Below are positions 16,947-25,932 of a stretch of DNA of 35,300 nucleotides, piece by piece. The stretch spans positions 1 to 35,300 of the forward strand of contig JAKAJS010000109.1 in NCBI GenBank assembly GCA_021813685.1, read 5' to 3'. The position numbers were made by a program, and so were the translations under genes. Position 1 is the first letter of the stretch. Every line of letters begins with the position of its first letter. The notes under the pieces are model-generated. The model was not told the DNA's origin. It did no database searches and saw nothing but the letters and a program-made list of their open reading frames with translations. The stretch comes from Deltaproteobacteria bacterium (lineage in GTDB: Bacteria > Desulfobacterota > Syntrophobacteria > Syntrophobacterales > Syntrophobacteraceae).

Positions 16947-18211
16947 CAGCTTATGACCTCTTCAGGGTGTGCTATGCGTCCGAGGACGGCAGAAGCGGCC
17001 GCTACCGCCGGATTGCTGAGATACACCTTGCTGTCTATGTGTCCCATGCGGCCTACGAAGTTGCGGTTGGTCGTGGCCACGGCCACCTCGCCCGGGGCGA
17101 GAATCCCCATGTGGCCGCCGAGGCAGGGGCCGCAGGTCGGGGTGCTGACGGCCGCTTCGGCCTCCAGGAAGGTTTCGAGCAGTCCCTCTTCCATGGCTTC
17201 CATGTATACGAGCTGCGTTGCCGGGATGACCAGGCACCGGACTCCCGGGGCAACCTTTTTGCCCTTCAAGATCTTGGCGGCAACGCGCAAATCCTCGAGC
17301 CGACCGTTGGTGCACGAGCCTATCACCACCTGGTCGACCGGGGTCTCGGGAAGTTCTGTGACCTGCTTGACGTTTTGGGGCGAATGGGGCATGGCCACCA
17401 CGGGTTCGAGCTTTGAGAGATCCCACTCGTATACTGCCTCGTAGGTCGCTCCCGGGTCGCTGCGGTAGAATTTGTAGGGCCTTTTCGCCCTGGCGCTCAC
17501 ATATTGTTCGGTAATCGCATCGGGGGCCACAATGCCGACCTTTGCCCCCGCCTCGATGGCCATGTTGCACATTGCAAAACGGTCCGCCATGGGGAGGGAA
17601 TCTATCACTTCGCCTTCGAACTCCATGGCGCGGTAGCGGGCTCCGTCGACGCCTATCTGCCCGATGGTGTAGAGAATGATGTCCTTTCCGCCGACCCAGG
17701 GGCGCAGTTTCCCGTGAATGATAAACTTCATGGAATGAGGCGTTTTGAACCATACCTTGCCGGTGATCATCGCCGCGGCAAGATCGGTGCTCCCAACCCC
17801 GGTTGCAAAGGCGCCGAGCGCTCCGTAGGTGCACGTGTGGCTGTCGGCCCCGATCAGGACGTCTCCGGGCAAAACCAGACCCTGCTCGGGCAAAAGAGCA
17901 TGTTCGACTCCCATACGCCCGACCTCGAAATAGTAGCGCAGGTCGAATTCCTTCGAAAACTCCCGCAGCATCTTCGCCTGCACGGCCGAGGCGATATCCT
18001 TGTTGGGCACGAAGTGGTCGGGGATGAGGCAGATGCGCTCGCGGTCGAAAACCTTTTTGGCTCCGGACTTTCTGAAGGCCTCGATAGCGAGGGGGGCCGT
18101 AATGTCGTTTCCATGAGCGAAATCGACCCGTACTTCCACGAGTTCATCGGGGAAAACCTCGGATTTTCCGGCGTGATCGGCCAGGATCTTTTCACTGATA
18201 GTTTTCTGCAT
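16946..18211 (-). CDS. leuC: 3-isopropylmalate dehydratase large subunit
   Basis: A 421-residue aconitase-family subunit isomerising 2- to 3-isopropylmalate. The three [4Fe-4S] ligands are seen in GSCTNGR and in PTCGPCLGG. The substrate and active-site segment [18 protein letters not shown] is also present. It is the short HacA-like form. ATG 18211 begins the family's usual [10 protein letters not shown] and has GAAGG eight bases upstream. ATG 18226, which overlaps the pssA stop as ATGA, is in frame but lacks a ribosome-binding site. The expected leuA is absent between pssA and leuC. Confidence 0.93.
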   Translation of the reverse strand: MQKTISEKILADHAGKSEVFPDELVEVRVDFAHGNDITAPLAIEAFRKSGAKKVFDRERICLIPDHFVPNKDIASAVQAKMLREFSKEFDLRYYFEVGRMGVEHALLPEQGLVLPGDVLIGADSHTCTYGALGAFATGVGSTDLAAAMITGKVWFKTPHSMKFIIHGKLRPWVGGKDIILYTIGQIGVDGARYRAMEFEGEVIDSLPMADRFAMCNMAIEAGAKVGIVAPDAITEQYVSARAKRPYKFYRSDPGATYEAVYEWDLSKLEPVVAMPHSPQNVKQVTELPETPVDQVVIGSCTNGRLEDLRVAAKILKGKKVAPGVRCLVIPATQLVYMEAMEEGLLETFLEAEAAVSTPTCGPCLGGHMGILAPGEVAVATTNRNFVGRMGHIDSKVYLSNPAVAAASAVLGRIAHPEEVIS

Positions 18212-18222
18212 ATCGTTTACCT

Positions 18223-19107
18223 TCATTTCAGGTTGTCTTTGCCGGGTTTAACGAGTTCGGCAACGGGCTTTCGCACCTCTTCAACGCTTTCGGGCGCGGA
18301 TTGGTCCGTCAGCGCTTCGGGGGGGGCGGCCGTTTTGCCTTTCCCCGTGATTTTCCACCCCACCCATCTCACCGGACCCGAGAGTGTGTAGACCGCCAGG
18401 GTGAGGAAAAGCATGAGCGGGGGCGCCGCCGCGATGACACAGACGAAGATTACCAGGCCGAACAGGATGAAGGGCGGGTGGCCCTTTATGGATTCGGCAT
18501 CCTTGAAGCTGTTGAAGGGCATAGTACTGATCATGAGTGAACCGAGCAAAAAGGTCATGACCAGCAGTGCAGTCCCGATGACCGGTCCATGGGGGGGGAT
18601 TTCCCAGTGAGTCAAAAAAAGGACCGTGGTGGCGATCATGGTCGCCCCTCCCGGGATGGGCAGCCCCGTGAAATATTTCTTGCTCGAGGTGGCCACCTGG
18701 ACGTTGAACCTGGCGAGGCGCAGAGCGCCGCAGGCCACGAAGACGAAGGCCGCAAGCCAACCCACGCGCCCGTAGGGTTTAAGGGCCATGAGATAGATCA
18801 GCAAGCCCGGCGACACGCCGAACGCAACGAGGTCGGCAAGCGAGTCGTATTCCACCCCGAAACGGCTCGTCCCTCCGGTTATCCTGGCGACCTTGCCGTC
18901 GAGAATATCGAAAATGCACGACGCAAGGATCGCGATGGCAGCCAGTTCGAAATTGCCGCTGATCGATTTGACGATTCCGAAAAAACCGCTGAAAAGGTTC
19001 GCCGTAGTAAAGAGATTGGGCCAGATGTGCGTGACGCGAAAAGCATCGCTTTCCCTGCGCCACCTCTTGCGGCGCGGGCGCCTTTTCTTTACGGGTTCAA
19101 TCTGCAT
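18223..19107 (-). CDS. pssA: CDP-diacylglycerol-serine O-phosphatidyltransferase
   Basis: A 294-residue integral membrane enzyme making phosphatidylserine from CDP-diacylglycerol and L-serine. The CDP-alcohol phosphatidyltransferase signature DG-x2-AR-x8-G-x3-D-x3-D is complete: D70, G71, A74, R75, G84, D88 and D92. A very basic N-terminus (KKRRPRRKRWRR) precedes the first helix and about seven hydrophobic segments follow. The C-terminal 40 residues are a charged tail. Its start overlaps the end of psd by 19 bases, so the two consecutive steps to phosphatidylethanolamine are made together. Confidence 0.93.
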   Translation of the reverse strand: MQIEPVKKRRPRRKRWRRESDAFRVTHIWPNLFTTANLFSGFFGIVKSISGNFELAAIAILASCIFDILDGKVARITGGTSRFGVEYDSLADLVAFGVSPGLLIYLMALKPYGRVGWLAAFVFVACGALRLARFNVQVATSSKKYFTGLPIPGGATMIATTVLFLTHWEIPPHGPVIGTALLVMTFLLGSLMISTMPFNSFKDAESIKGHPPFILFGLVIFVCVIAAAPPLMLFLTLAVYTLSGPVRWVGWKITGKGKTAAPPEALTDQSAPESVEEVRKPVAELVKPGKDNLK

Positions 19108-19757
19108 AGGACTGTTTCTCCCGCGTAGACATGATTGCCCTGGAACACCAGGATCTCGCTGTTTTCGGGCACATAGACGTCCATCCGGGACCCGAACCGG
19201 ATCATGCCGAACCGTTCGGTCTGCACCAGTCGGTCCCCGATTTTGGGCCAGCAGACGATGCGGCGGGCGATGAGCCCCGCGACCTGTGTGATCACAACGT
19301 CGATGCCCGAGTTGGATTTTATCCAGAGCCAGTTCTGTTCATTTTCCTCGCTCGCCTGCGCGTGGTTGGCCGCAAGGAAGCGTCCCTTTCGGTAGTGGAG
19401 GCCTTCGAGCGATCCGGAAATCGTGACACGGTTGACGTGAACGTCCAGGATCGACATGAAGATGCTGATCTTGAGGGCGGGTTTATCCAGAAACCTAACC
19501 GACGGCACCTTCTTTACAGAGATGATGTGTCCGTCGGCAGGGGAGACGATTTCGGTCTCCCCTGCCGAGCAAACCCTTTCGGGGTCCCGGAAAAAATGAC
19601 CGATCAGAAAGGTGAGGGCCAGGAACAGGACGGAAACCGCAGCCCAGCCGAGCACCGCAGCGATCAGGGTGGAAAACATTGCGGCGAGGATAAACGGGAG
19701 CCCCTCCCTCGCAACGGGAATATGTTGTCGCTTTTCCCTGAAATCCCCGACAGACAA
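19089..19757 (-). CDS. psd: Phosphatidylserine decarboxylase, short form
   Basis: A 222-residue pyruvoyl-dependent decarboxylase converting phosphatidylserine to phosphatidylethanolamine. A hydrophobic N-terminal hairpin (about 20-55) anchors it, and the self-cleavage site is Gly189-Ser190 in MIRFGSRMDVY, which gives the pyruvoyl group. Other family segments are HFFRDPER, VSPADGHI and SILDVHVNR. The start is TTG at 19757 with AAGGAG six bases upstream. It lies 16 bases after ilvC and overlaps pssA. Placement of psd-pssA inside a branched-chain amino-acid operon is characteristic of deltaproteobacteria. Confidence 0.94.
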   Translation of the reverse strand: MSVGDFREKRQHIPVAREGLPFILAAMFSTLIAAVLGWAAVSVLFLALTFLIGHFFRDPERVCSAGETEIVSPADGHIISVKKVPSVRFLDKPALKISIFMSILDVHVNRVTISGSLEGLHYRKGRFLAANHAQASEENEQNWLWIKSNSGIDVVITQVAGLIARRIVCWPKIGDRLVQTERFGMIRFGSRMDVYVPENSEILVFQGNHVYAGETVLCRLNP

Positions 19758-19773
19758 TGTGCGCTCCTTGTTT

Positions 19774-20775
19774 TTAGATCATCTTTACTGCATCGAGAAA
19801 AGGCATCATGGCGCGCAACTTTGCACCAATCTGTTCGATGAGAAGAGATTTTTCCCGATTTCGGATGGCCTGGAACGAGGGACGTCCCGCCTGGTTTTCC
19901 AGGATCCACTCGCGGGCAAAACTCCCCGACTGTATCTCTTCGAGGATCTTTTTCATCTCCGCACGGGTCTGGTCGGTAATCACGCGTTTTCCGCTCGAAA
20001 AATCCCCGTACTCCGCCGTATCGCTGATGGAGTACCGCATGTAGGAGAGGCCGCCCCGGTAGATGAGGTCCACGATGAGTTTCATTTCGTGCATGCATTC
20101 AAAAAAAGCGATCTCGGGCTGGTAGCCCGCCGCAACGAGCGTATCGAACCCGGCCTTTATGAGTTCGGAGACTCCGCCGCAAAGCACGGCCTGCTCGCCG
20201 AAAAGGTCCGTTTCGGTTTCTTCCTTGAAGGTGGTTTCAATGACGCCGGCGCGCGTTGCGCCGATGCCGGCCGCATAGGCAAGCGCGGTCTGCAGGGCGT
20301 TTCCCGATGCGTCCTGGTGGACGGCCACAAGGGCCGGGACTCCGGCGCCGCGCACATATTCGCTCCTTACCAAATGTCCGGGACCCTTGGGCGCAACCAT
20401 CACCACGTCGATGGGCGCCGGGGGCAGAATCTGGCCATAATGGATGTTGAAGCCGTGTGAAAAAAGAAGGGTCTTGCCGGCGCCCATCGAGGGGGCGATA
20501 TCGTTGCGGTAGAGAGCCGCCTGGCCGTGGTCGGGGGTGAGAAGCTGGATGACGTCGGCCTGTTCGGCGGCTTCACGTGCAGAAACGGGGGTAAAGCCGT
20601 CCTCGACGGCCTTCTCATAGCCGGGCCCGCCGCTCTTTGCCCCCACTACCACCTGCAGTCCGGAATCACGCAGGTTCTGAGCCTGAGCGTGGCCCTGGCT
20701 TCCATACCCGATGATGGCGATTTTCTTGCCGCGCAAAGTATCCATGTTGGCGTCTGTGTCGTAAAAGATCCGCAT
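19774..20775 (-). CDS. ilvC: Ketol-acid reductoisomerase
   Basis: A 333-residue class I NADPH-dependent enzyme that rearranges and reduces acetolactate or acetohydroxybutyrate in valine and isoleucine synthesis. Seen: the Rossmann motif [19 protein letters not shown] and the C-terminal metal-binding [12 protein letters not shown] with later Glu-rich helices ([15 protein letters not shown]). ATG 20775 is chosen from the ribosome-binding site GAGGAGA upstream and from the family start MRIFYDTDA; an open frame extends to 20850 but is not homologous. It follows ilvN by 31 bases. Confidence 0.96.
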   Translation of the reverse strand: MRIFYDTDANMDTLRGKKIAIIGYGSQGHAQAQNLRDSGLQVVVGAKSGGPGYEKAVEDGFTPVSAREAAEQADVIQLLTPDHGQAALYRNDIAPSMGAGKTLLFSHGFNIHYGQILPPAPIDVVMVAPKGPGHLVRSEYVRGAGVPALVAVHQDASGNALQTALAYAAGIGATRAGVIETTFKEETETDLFGEQAVLCGGVSELIKAGFDTLVAAGYQPEIAFFECMHEMKLIVDLIYRGGLSYMRYSISDTAEYGDFSSGKRVITDQTRAEMKKILEEIQSGSFAREWILENQAGRPSFQAIRNREKSLLIEQIGAKLRAMMPFLDAVKMI

Positions 20776-20806
20776 TGATTTGGTCTCCTCGTTTGGATTC
20801 GTTCCG

Positions 20807-21304
20807 TTATTTCTTGCTGCGTGCAAGGGCCGCTTTGCCCGTTCGCGCAATCTCCACTATCCCGATCTGATCCAGAAGCTCCACTATGGCGGCAATTTTG
20901 CCCTCGTTCCCGGTAACCTCGAGCGTATAGAAATGAGGGGTGACGTCCACCACCTTGGCACGGAAAATATCGACTATGCGAAGCACCTCGGCCCGTGTCT
21001 GTTGCTCGGCGCGGACCTTGATAAGCGCCATTTCGCGATCGACGAACTCCATTTCGGAAAAATCGAATACCCTGATGACGTTAACGAGCTTGTTAAGTTG
21101 TTTGACTATCTGGGAAAGTACGCGCTCGTCTCCGGTCGTAACCAGTGTAATGCGCGTCAGCCCCTTCTCGTTGGTTTCGGCGGCCGTCACCGTTTCGATG
21201 TTGTACCCCCGGCCGCTGAAAAGCCCCACGATTCTCGCCAGGACTCCCGGAACATTCTGGACCAGAATGCCTATCGTGTATCGTTTGTCATCGGTGACTA
21301 TCAT
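20807..21304 (-). CDS. ilvN: Acetolactate synthase regulatory subunit
   Basis: A 165-residue small subunit that activates IlvB and gives feedback control by valine. An N-terminal ACT domain ([19 protein letters not shown], then [12 protein letters not shown]) is followed by the family's second ACT-like domain. Length matches the IlvN/IlvH family. ATG 21304 has AAGGA seven bases upstream; a longer open frame to 21391 lies inside ilvB and is not homologous. It starts 16 bases after the ilvB stop. Confidence 0.95.
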   Translation of the reverse strand: MIVTDDKRYTIGILVQNVPGVLARIVGLFSGRGYNIETVTAAETNEKGLTRITLVTTGDERVLSQIVKQLNKLVNVIRVFDFSEMEFVDREMALIKVRAEQQTRAEVLRIVDIFRAKVVDVTPHFYTLEVTGNEGKIAAIVELLDQIGIVEIARTGKAALARSKK

Positions 21305-21320
21305 CAGAAAATCCTTGGCT

Positions 21321-23045
21321 CTAGAGCTGCGTAAGAAGCATCTCGGTGATGCTCTTGCCGGGCGGTACGATCGGGTAGACGTTTTCCTCACGCGCTACCA
21401 GAAAATCCATGAAAACGGGGGCCGCCATCGACAGGCCCTGCCGCAGGACCGGTTCGACCTGGTCGGGCCGCTCGGCCCGCAGGCCCACCGCCCCGTAGGC
21501 TTCGGCAAGCTTCACGAAATCGGGCGCCCCTTCGATGCAGGATCCCGTATAATTTTTGTTGTAGAACATCTCCTGCCACTGGCGCGGAAGCCCCAGGTAG
21601 GTATTGTTTATGATGACGACTTTTACCGGCAGATTGTTACAGACCGCCGTGCACAGCTCCTGGACATTCATCTGGATGCTTCCGTCTCCGGCTATGTCGA
21701 TTACGAGTCTATCGGGAAAGGCCGCCTGAGCGCCAAGGGCCGCCGGAAAGCCGAAGCCCATCGTTCCGAGTCCGCCCGAGGTAAGGAGCGTCCGGGGCCG
21801 GTCGAATTTGTAGAACTGGGCCGTCCACATCTGGTGCTGCCCGACTTCGGTGGTGATTATGGCATTTTCCCCCGCAATCTCGTGGAGTTTTTCGATGACG
21901 TACTGGGGCTTTATCAACTCCTGGGACGGGCTGTAGGTAAGAGGATGTTCCTTTTCCCACCGGGAGATCTGGTCGAGCCACGCGGCCCTGGAATCCTCGA
22001 GTCCCGGGAGCGGCTCTTTTTCGAACACCTCCAGGAACTGCAACAGCGCATTCCTGCAGTCCCCCACGATGGGAATGTCTACGTCGATATTTTTGCTGAT
22101 GCTGGTCGGGTCTATATCGACATGAACGATTTTGGCCTTGGGGGCGAAGGTGCTGATTTTTCCGGTTACCCGGTCATCGAAGCGAACGCCCACCGCAAGG
22201 ATCAGGTCCGCGTGCGATAAGGCCATGTTCGCCTGATAGGTGCCGTGCATCCCGGGCATGCCGAGCCACAGGGGATCGGCCCGCCTTCCGCCCTCGGGGG
22301 CGGGGGCTGTTGCCGGATAGCCTCCCAGTCCCAGAAGAGAGCAGGTTACGGGCGCCTGGATGAGTCGGGCGAGCCGGGTGAGTTCTTCGGAGGAGCCCGA
22401 AATCACGATGCCTCCCCCGGCGAAGATGACCGGCGCTTTAGCCCTGGCGATGAGTTCGCACGCCTTCCGGACCTGTCCTGCATGCGCCTCCACGGTCGGC
22501 CTGTAGCCGGGCAGGTGAACTTTTTGAGGATACTTGAAATCCGCCTGCGCCTGGATCACGTCTTTGGGAAGATCTACCAGAACCGGCCCCGGTCGCCCGG
22601 TGCGCGCGAGGTAGAAGGCTTCCTTGATTACCCGGGCCAGATCGTTTACGTCGCGCACCAGGTAGCTGTGTTTGGTGCAGGGACGCGTTATGCCTATGAT
22701 GTCAACCTCCTGGAAAGCATCGTCTCCGATAAGAGGAGTCGGCACCTGCCCGGTGAAGATGACCATCGGTATGGAGTCCATGTAGGCGGTAGCAATACCT
22801 GTGACTGTGTTGGTCGCTCCCGGTCCGGAGGTGACCAGGCACACCCCGACGCGGCCCGACGCCCGTGCATAGCCGTCGGCCATGTGCGCGGCCCCCTGCT
22901 CGTGGCGAACCAGGATATGCCGGATGTCATGTGCGGCCATTTCGTGGTAGAGGTCCAAAACGGCGCCGCCCGGAAATCCGAACACTACCTCTACGCCCTC
23001 TTTTTTCAGGCATTCGAAAAATATCTGCGCGCCTTTGAGTTTCAT
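21321..23045 (-). CDS. ilvB: Acetolactate synthase catalytic subunit
   Basis: A 574-residue ThDP- and FAD-dependent enzyme condensing two pyruvates to acetolactate, or pyruvate with 2-ketobutyrate. Seen: GFPGGAVLDLYHEM, the ThDP-activating Glu in RHEQGAAHMADGYAR, SGPGATN, and the ThDP/Mg motif beginning at GDGSIQMN and closing at NNTYLG. It is the first large gene of the minus-strand run. Its ATG overlaps the stop of a 28-codon upstream frame (ATGA), with CGAGGA as ribosome-binding site. A well-formed promoter lies just upstream (23154-23183). Confidence 0.96.
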   Translation of the reverse strand: MKLKGAQIFFECLKKEGVEVVFGFPGGAVLDLYHEMAAHDIRHILVRHEQGAAHMADGYARASGRVGVCLVTSGPGATNTVTGIATAYMDSIPMVIFTGQVPTPLIGDDAFQEVDIIGITRPCTKHSYLVRDVNDLARVIKEAFYLARTGRPGPVLVDLPKDVIQAQADFKYPQKVHLPGYRPTVEAHAGQVRKACELIARAKAPVIFAGGGIVISGSSEELTRLARLIQAPVTCSLLGLGGYPATAPAPEGGRRADPLWLGMPGMHGTYQANMALSHADLILAVGVRFDDRVTGKISTFAPKAKIVHVDIDPTSISKNIDVDIPIVGDCRNALLQFLEVFEKEPLPGLEDSRAAWLDQISRWEKEHPLTYSPSQELIKPQYVIEKLHEIAGENAIITTEVGQHQMWTAQFYKFDRPRTLLTSGGLGTMGFGFPAALGAQAAFPDRLVIDIAGDGSIQMNVQELCTAVCNNLPVKVVIINNTYLGLPRQWQEMFYNKNYTGSCIEGAPDFVKLAEAYGAVGLRAERPDQVEPVLRQGLSMAAPVFMDFLVAREENVYPIVPPGKSITEMLLTQL

Positions 23046-23128
23046 AAACGATCCTCGAGTAGCCTGCCCGTGGCAGGAAGAGCAACGACGGCCCCCGCGG
23101 GCGGACCCCCAGTGAGCCGGTTAGTCAT
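23042..23128 (-). CDS. Candidate ilvB leader peptide
   Basis: A 28-codon frame starting 20-odd bases after the predicted transcription start and ending in a TGA that overlaps the ilvB ATG. The peptide has seven branched-chain residues of 28 (Leu5, Val14, Val15, Leu17, Leu23, Leu24, Leu28), with the run GAVVALPATGRLL. The mRNA can form a perfect 6-bp hairpin CCTGCC/GGCAGG (23063-23077) late in the frame. This recalls attenuation leaders such as E. coli ivbL, but there is no T-run terminator, so control by translational coupling is at least as likely. The ribosome-binding site is weak (AGG). Confidence 0.35.
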   Translation of the reverse strand: MTNRLTGGPPAGAVVALPATGRLLEDRL

Positions 23129-23153
23129 AGCTTACCTGACAGGAGAAATAAAA

Positions 23154-23183
23154 ATTCTAACAACAAGCGGTCCAGGGTGTCAA
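23154..23183 (-). promoter_or_regulatory. Promoter of the ilvB operon
   Basis: On the minus strand, a perfect TTGACA (-35, 23178-23183), an 18-base spacer and TAGAAT (-10, 23154-23159; five of six consensus bases). Transcription would begin near 23147, about 100 bases ahead of ilvB and 20 ahead of the candidate leader peptide. Confidence 0.6.
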
Positions 23184-23219
23184 TCAGAACAATAGGCTTC
23201 GGGATGGAAACGAGCTAAG

Positions 23220-23237
23220 AAAAGAGATATCTCTTTT
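23220..23237. promoter_or_regulatory. Perfect 18-bp palindrome, candidate operator
   Basis: AAAAGAGATATCTCTTTT is fully self-complementary. It lies in the 358-base divergent spacer between ilvB and nrdJ, about 37 bases upstream of the ilvB -35 box and 167 bases before the nrdJ start. An additional 7-bp inverted repeat AAACAGG/CCTGTTT (23247-23253, 23300-23306) follows on the nrdJ side. It does not match an NrdR box as I know it. It may be a repressor site or a short hairpin. Confidence 0.4.
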
Positions 23238-23403
23238 TGAGGCGATAAACAGGTCTTGGGAGAAAATCCGGTCCGATTCCGGTAAATCGCTTCAATTTTC
23301 CTGTTTGACCTGCGGGCCGCTTTTTGGGTATGAAGTTGCCAAATGGGGATTTGTTTTTCCTTCCTGTAAAGCATACCAAAAACGTACGAAGAGGGATACA
23401 ATT

Positions 23404-25659
23404 ATGGAGAATCTGGAGGCTTTCGCAGAGCCCTCCTATGGTGGCGAAGATTACAGTGCGGGGTCCAAGGATTCCGCGGGGGCGGGGCAAATGGCTCTAA
23501 CACTTACTCCCAACGCACAGATCGTTTTAAAGAAGCGCTACCTCATAAAGGATGCCACGGGGGAGCCGGTGGAGACCCCCGAGGATCTTTTTCGGAGGGT
23601 GGCGCTCGCCATTGCCCAGCCCGATGCCCTCTACGAGGGACCCGACAAGGTCCGGGAGACGGCCCGCAAGTTTTACGACCTCATGACCTCTCTTGATTTC
23701 ATGCCCAATTCTCCTACCCTTATGAACGCCGGGCGTCAGTTGGGGCAGCTTTCCGCCTGTTTTGTCCTCCCCGTCGAGGATTCCATCGACAGCATTTTCG
23801 AAGCGATAAAGCATGCCGCGATGATCCACAAGAGCGGAGGGGGGACGGGATTTTCCTTCTCCAGGATCCGTCCGGAAAGCGACAAGGTCCTCTCCACCCA
23901 GGGAGTGGCCAGCGGGCCGGTTTCGTTCATGTCCGTCTTCGATGTGGCAACGGAAACCATAAAACAGGGCGGAACGAGGCGGGGCGCCAATATGGGCATC
24001 CTGCGCATCGATCACCCCGACATCCTTCGGTTCATCTCCTGCAAGACCGATAACATGCGGATGACCAATTTCAATATCTCGGTCGCCGTTACCGATGATT
24101 TCATGCGTGCGGTCGAAAACGGAACGCAATATGCGCTGCGAAACCCCCGTACCGGCGAGGAAGTCGAGAGGCTCTCGGCGCGGGAAGTCTTCGAAGAAAT
24201 CGTCAATGCGGCCTGGAAAAACGGGGAGCCCGGCATCATTTTCATAGACGCCATGAACCGGGACAATCCCACTCCCAAGGTGGGCATGATCGAGAGCACC
24301 AACCCGTGCGGCGAACAACCCCTGCTTCCGTACGAATCGTGTAATCTGGGCTCCATAAATCTTGCCGAAATGCACGCTGACGGGCAGATCGACTATGAGC
24401 GGCTAAAGGGTGTTATCTGGGATGTCGTCCATTTCCTGGACAATGTCATCGAGGCTAACAAATACCCGCTTGCCAAAATCGAAGAAGTGACCAAGGCGAA
24501 CCGCAAGATCGGTCTGGGTATCATGGGGTTTGCCGATCTGCTCATTGCCCTTGGCATTCCGTACAATTCCGAGGAAGCGGTCGAAACGGCCGAGACGGTG
24601 ATGCGCTTTATCCAAAAGGAGTCCAAGGCGGCCTCCGCTCATCTTGGCAAAACGAGGGGCAATTTCCCCAATTATTCGGGTTCGCTCTACGATTGTGCCC
24701 AGACGCCTTTCATGCGGCATGCCACGACGACGACCATCGCCCCCACGGGGACCATCAGCATCATTGCGGGGTGCTCGAGCGGAATCGAACCGCTTTTTGC
24801 GATCAGTTTCGTGCGCAAGGTGCTCGACGGCGAAGAGCTGGTGGAGACGCACCCGTTGTTTCGCAAGGTGGCGCAGGAGCGCGGGTTTTATTCCGAAGAT
24901 CTCATGAAGCGCATTGCGCAGAGGGGAAGCCTCAAGGATTTCGCCGAAATCCCGGAGGATGTGCGCCGCGTTTTCGTGGTCTCTCACGACGTCGACCCGC
25001 TGTGGCACATCCGCATCCAGGCGGCCTTCCAGAAACATACGGATAATGCGGTCTCCAAAACAATCAATTTCCCGTTTTCGGCCACTACCGAAGAGGTCCA
25101 CCAGGCCTACATTACGGCCTTCAAGCTGGGATGCAAGGGGCTTACGATTTATCGCGACGGCAGCCGTGAGACACAGGTGCTCAATATCCAGCGAAAACCC
25201 CAATATCCGCAGGTCGAACCGCGCCCGCGCCCGGATATGACGCAGGGGTTGACCGAGCGAGTAAACACCGGCTGCGGAAAGCTCTACGTTACCATTAATT
25301 CCGACGAATACGGCTTTTGCGAAGTTTTCGCGCAAATGGGCAAAGCGGGAGGCTGCGCCTACTCGCAGATCGAAGCGACCAGCAGGCTGATATCCCTCGC
25401 CCTTCGCGCCGGCGTCAAGGTGGAGTCGATCATCAAACAGCTCGTGGGAATCCGGTGTCCTTCGCCCACCTGGGGAAACGGCGAGCAGGTCGTTTCCTGC
25501 GCCGATGGAATCGCAAAGGTTCTAAACCATCACGCGCACGCACAGATAAGCTCGGCCCTGGCCGACCAGATGGGCGCCTGTCCCGACTGCGGGGGCGCGG
25601 TCGAACACGAGGGCGGATGCATCGTGTGCCGCTCCTGCGGGTTTTCGCGCTGCGCATAG
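23404..25659 (+). CDS. nrdJ: B12-dependent ribonucleotide reductase (class II)
   Basis: A 751-residue adenosylcobalamin-dependent reductase making deoxyribonucleotides without oxygen. Seen: SPTLMNAG, the redox Cys119 in SACFVLP, the active-site NPCGE (Asn300, Cys302, Glu304), the second redox Cys313 in SCNLGSINL, and [18 protein letters not shown]. The C-terminus adds a zinc-ribbon-like tail with CPDCGG and [12 protein letters not shown], cysteines that can also regenerate the active-site disulfide. The fused C-terminal region is that of the single-chain NrdJ with zinc tail. ATG 23404 has AGAGGGA seven bases upstream. The same frame is open to about 23161 with no good start. I see no cobalamin riboswitch upstream. 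Confidence 0.95.
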   Translation: MENLEAFAEPSYGGEDYSAGSKDSAGAGQMALTLTPNAQIVLKKRYLIKDATGEPVETPEDLFRRVALAIAQPDALYEGPDKVRETARKFYDLMTSLDFMPNSPTLMNAGRQLGQLSACFVLPVEDSIDSIFEAIKHAAMIHKSGGGTGFSFSRIRPESDKVLSTQGVASGPVSFMSVFDVATETIKQGGTRRGANMGILRIDHPDILRFISCKTDNMRMTNFNISVAVTDDFMRAVENGTQYALRNPRTGEEVERLSAREVFEEIVNAAWKNGEPGIIFIDAMNRDNPTPKVGMIESTNPCGEQPLLPYESCNLGSINLAEMHADGQIDYERLKGVIWDVVHFLDNVIEANKYPLAKIEEVTKANRKIGLGIMGFADLLIALGIPYNSEEAVETAETVMRFIQKESKAASAHLGKTRGNFPNYSGSLYDCAQTPFMRHATTTTIAPTGTISIIAGCSSGIEPLFAISFVRKVLDGEELVETHPLFRKVAQERGFYSEDLMKRIAQRGSLKDFAEIPEDVRRVFVVSHDVDPLWHIRIQAAFQKHTDNAVSKTINFPFSATTEEVHQAYITAFKLGCKGLTIYRDGSRETQVLNIQRKPQYPQVEPRPRPDMTQGLTERVNTGCGKLYVTINSDEYGFCEVFAQMGKAGGCAYSQIEATSRLISLALRAGVKVESIIKQLVGIRCPSPTWGNGEQVVSCADGIAKVLNHHAHAQISSALADQMGACPDCGGAVEHEGGCIVCRSCGFSRCA

Positions 25660-25737
25660 AGCAGGGGGGGCACCGCAGAGGCGCAGAGGGCACAGAGGCA
25701 AAAGAGCGGGGGAAGGCTTCCCCCGCACCCCCCGGGA

Positions 25738-25772
25738 ATCGGGTCGCACGCGCAAAGCGCGTGCGACCCGAT
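25738..25772. repeat. Perfect 16-bp hairpin inside the element
   Basis: ATCGGGTCGCACGCGC, a three-base AAA loop, then the exact reverse complement. With no T-run it is not a normal terminator, although it would be a very stable RNA or cruciform arm. Confidence 0.8.
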
Positions 25773-25773
25773 C

Positions 25774-25838
25774 GCTCAGCGCTTCGGCGAGAGGCCACGC
25801 ATTGGCGGCGTGGCCTCCCGCCGAAGCGCTAACTGAGC
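25774..25838. repeat. Long hairpin, 22 of 23 bp plus outer 4 bp
   Basis: Arms 25778-25800 and 25808-25830 pair at 22 of 23 positions (single A/C mismatch at 25790/25818) around a 7-base loop. An outer GCTC (25774-25777)/GAGC (25835-25838) pair extends it beyond a 4-base bulge. Confidence 0.8.
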
Positions 25839-25906
25839 CGCGTAGCGGCGTGGGGGTGCAGGGGGCGAAAGCCCCCGCGCTATTGCCTCTCGATGTTGCG
25901 GCCTCT

Positions 25907-25930
25907 GTGGATTTGATCCGTGGATTTGAT
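25907..25930. repeat. 11-bp tandem direct repeat
   Basis: GTGGATTTGAT occurs at 25907-25917 and again at 25920-25930, two bases apart, just before the nfi ATG at 25933. The left flank of the hairpin element likewise has GCAGAGG-type short repeats (25675-25698), and CACAGAGGC (25691-25699) is inverted as GCCTCTGTG (25901-25909). Confidence 0.5.
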
Positions 25931-25932
25931 TT

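Larger units (their letters stand above)
25694..25890. mobile_element. Multi-hairpin element with 39-bp terminal inverted repeats
   Basis: A 197-bp intergenic block between nrdJ and nfi. Its ends, 25694-25732 and 25852-25890, are inverted repeats matching at 30 of 39 positions, perfect over the outer 8 (AGAGGCAA/TTGCCTCT) and inner 8 (GCACCCCC/GGGGGTGC). Each end also carries its own hairpin: GCGGGGGAA/TTCCCCCGC at 25706-25726 and GGGGGC-GAAA-GCCCCC at 25861-25876. Between them are two long perfect or near-perfect hairpins and a small one (GCCGC-GTA-GCGGC, 25837-25849). No convincing coding frame is present. It could be a MITE/REP-type non-autonomous element or a branched structured RNA. The folding is seen; the mobile nature is inference. 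Confidence 0.55.

Noticed and set aside
23241-23310. Cobalamin riboswitch ahead of nrdJ
   Set aside because: A short stretch (GGGAGAAAATCCGG...TTCCGG) faintly recalls the B12 core, but the conserved B12 box and the rest of the fold are missing, and class II reductases are not usually repressed by B12.
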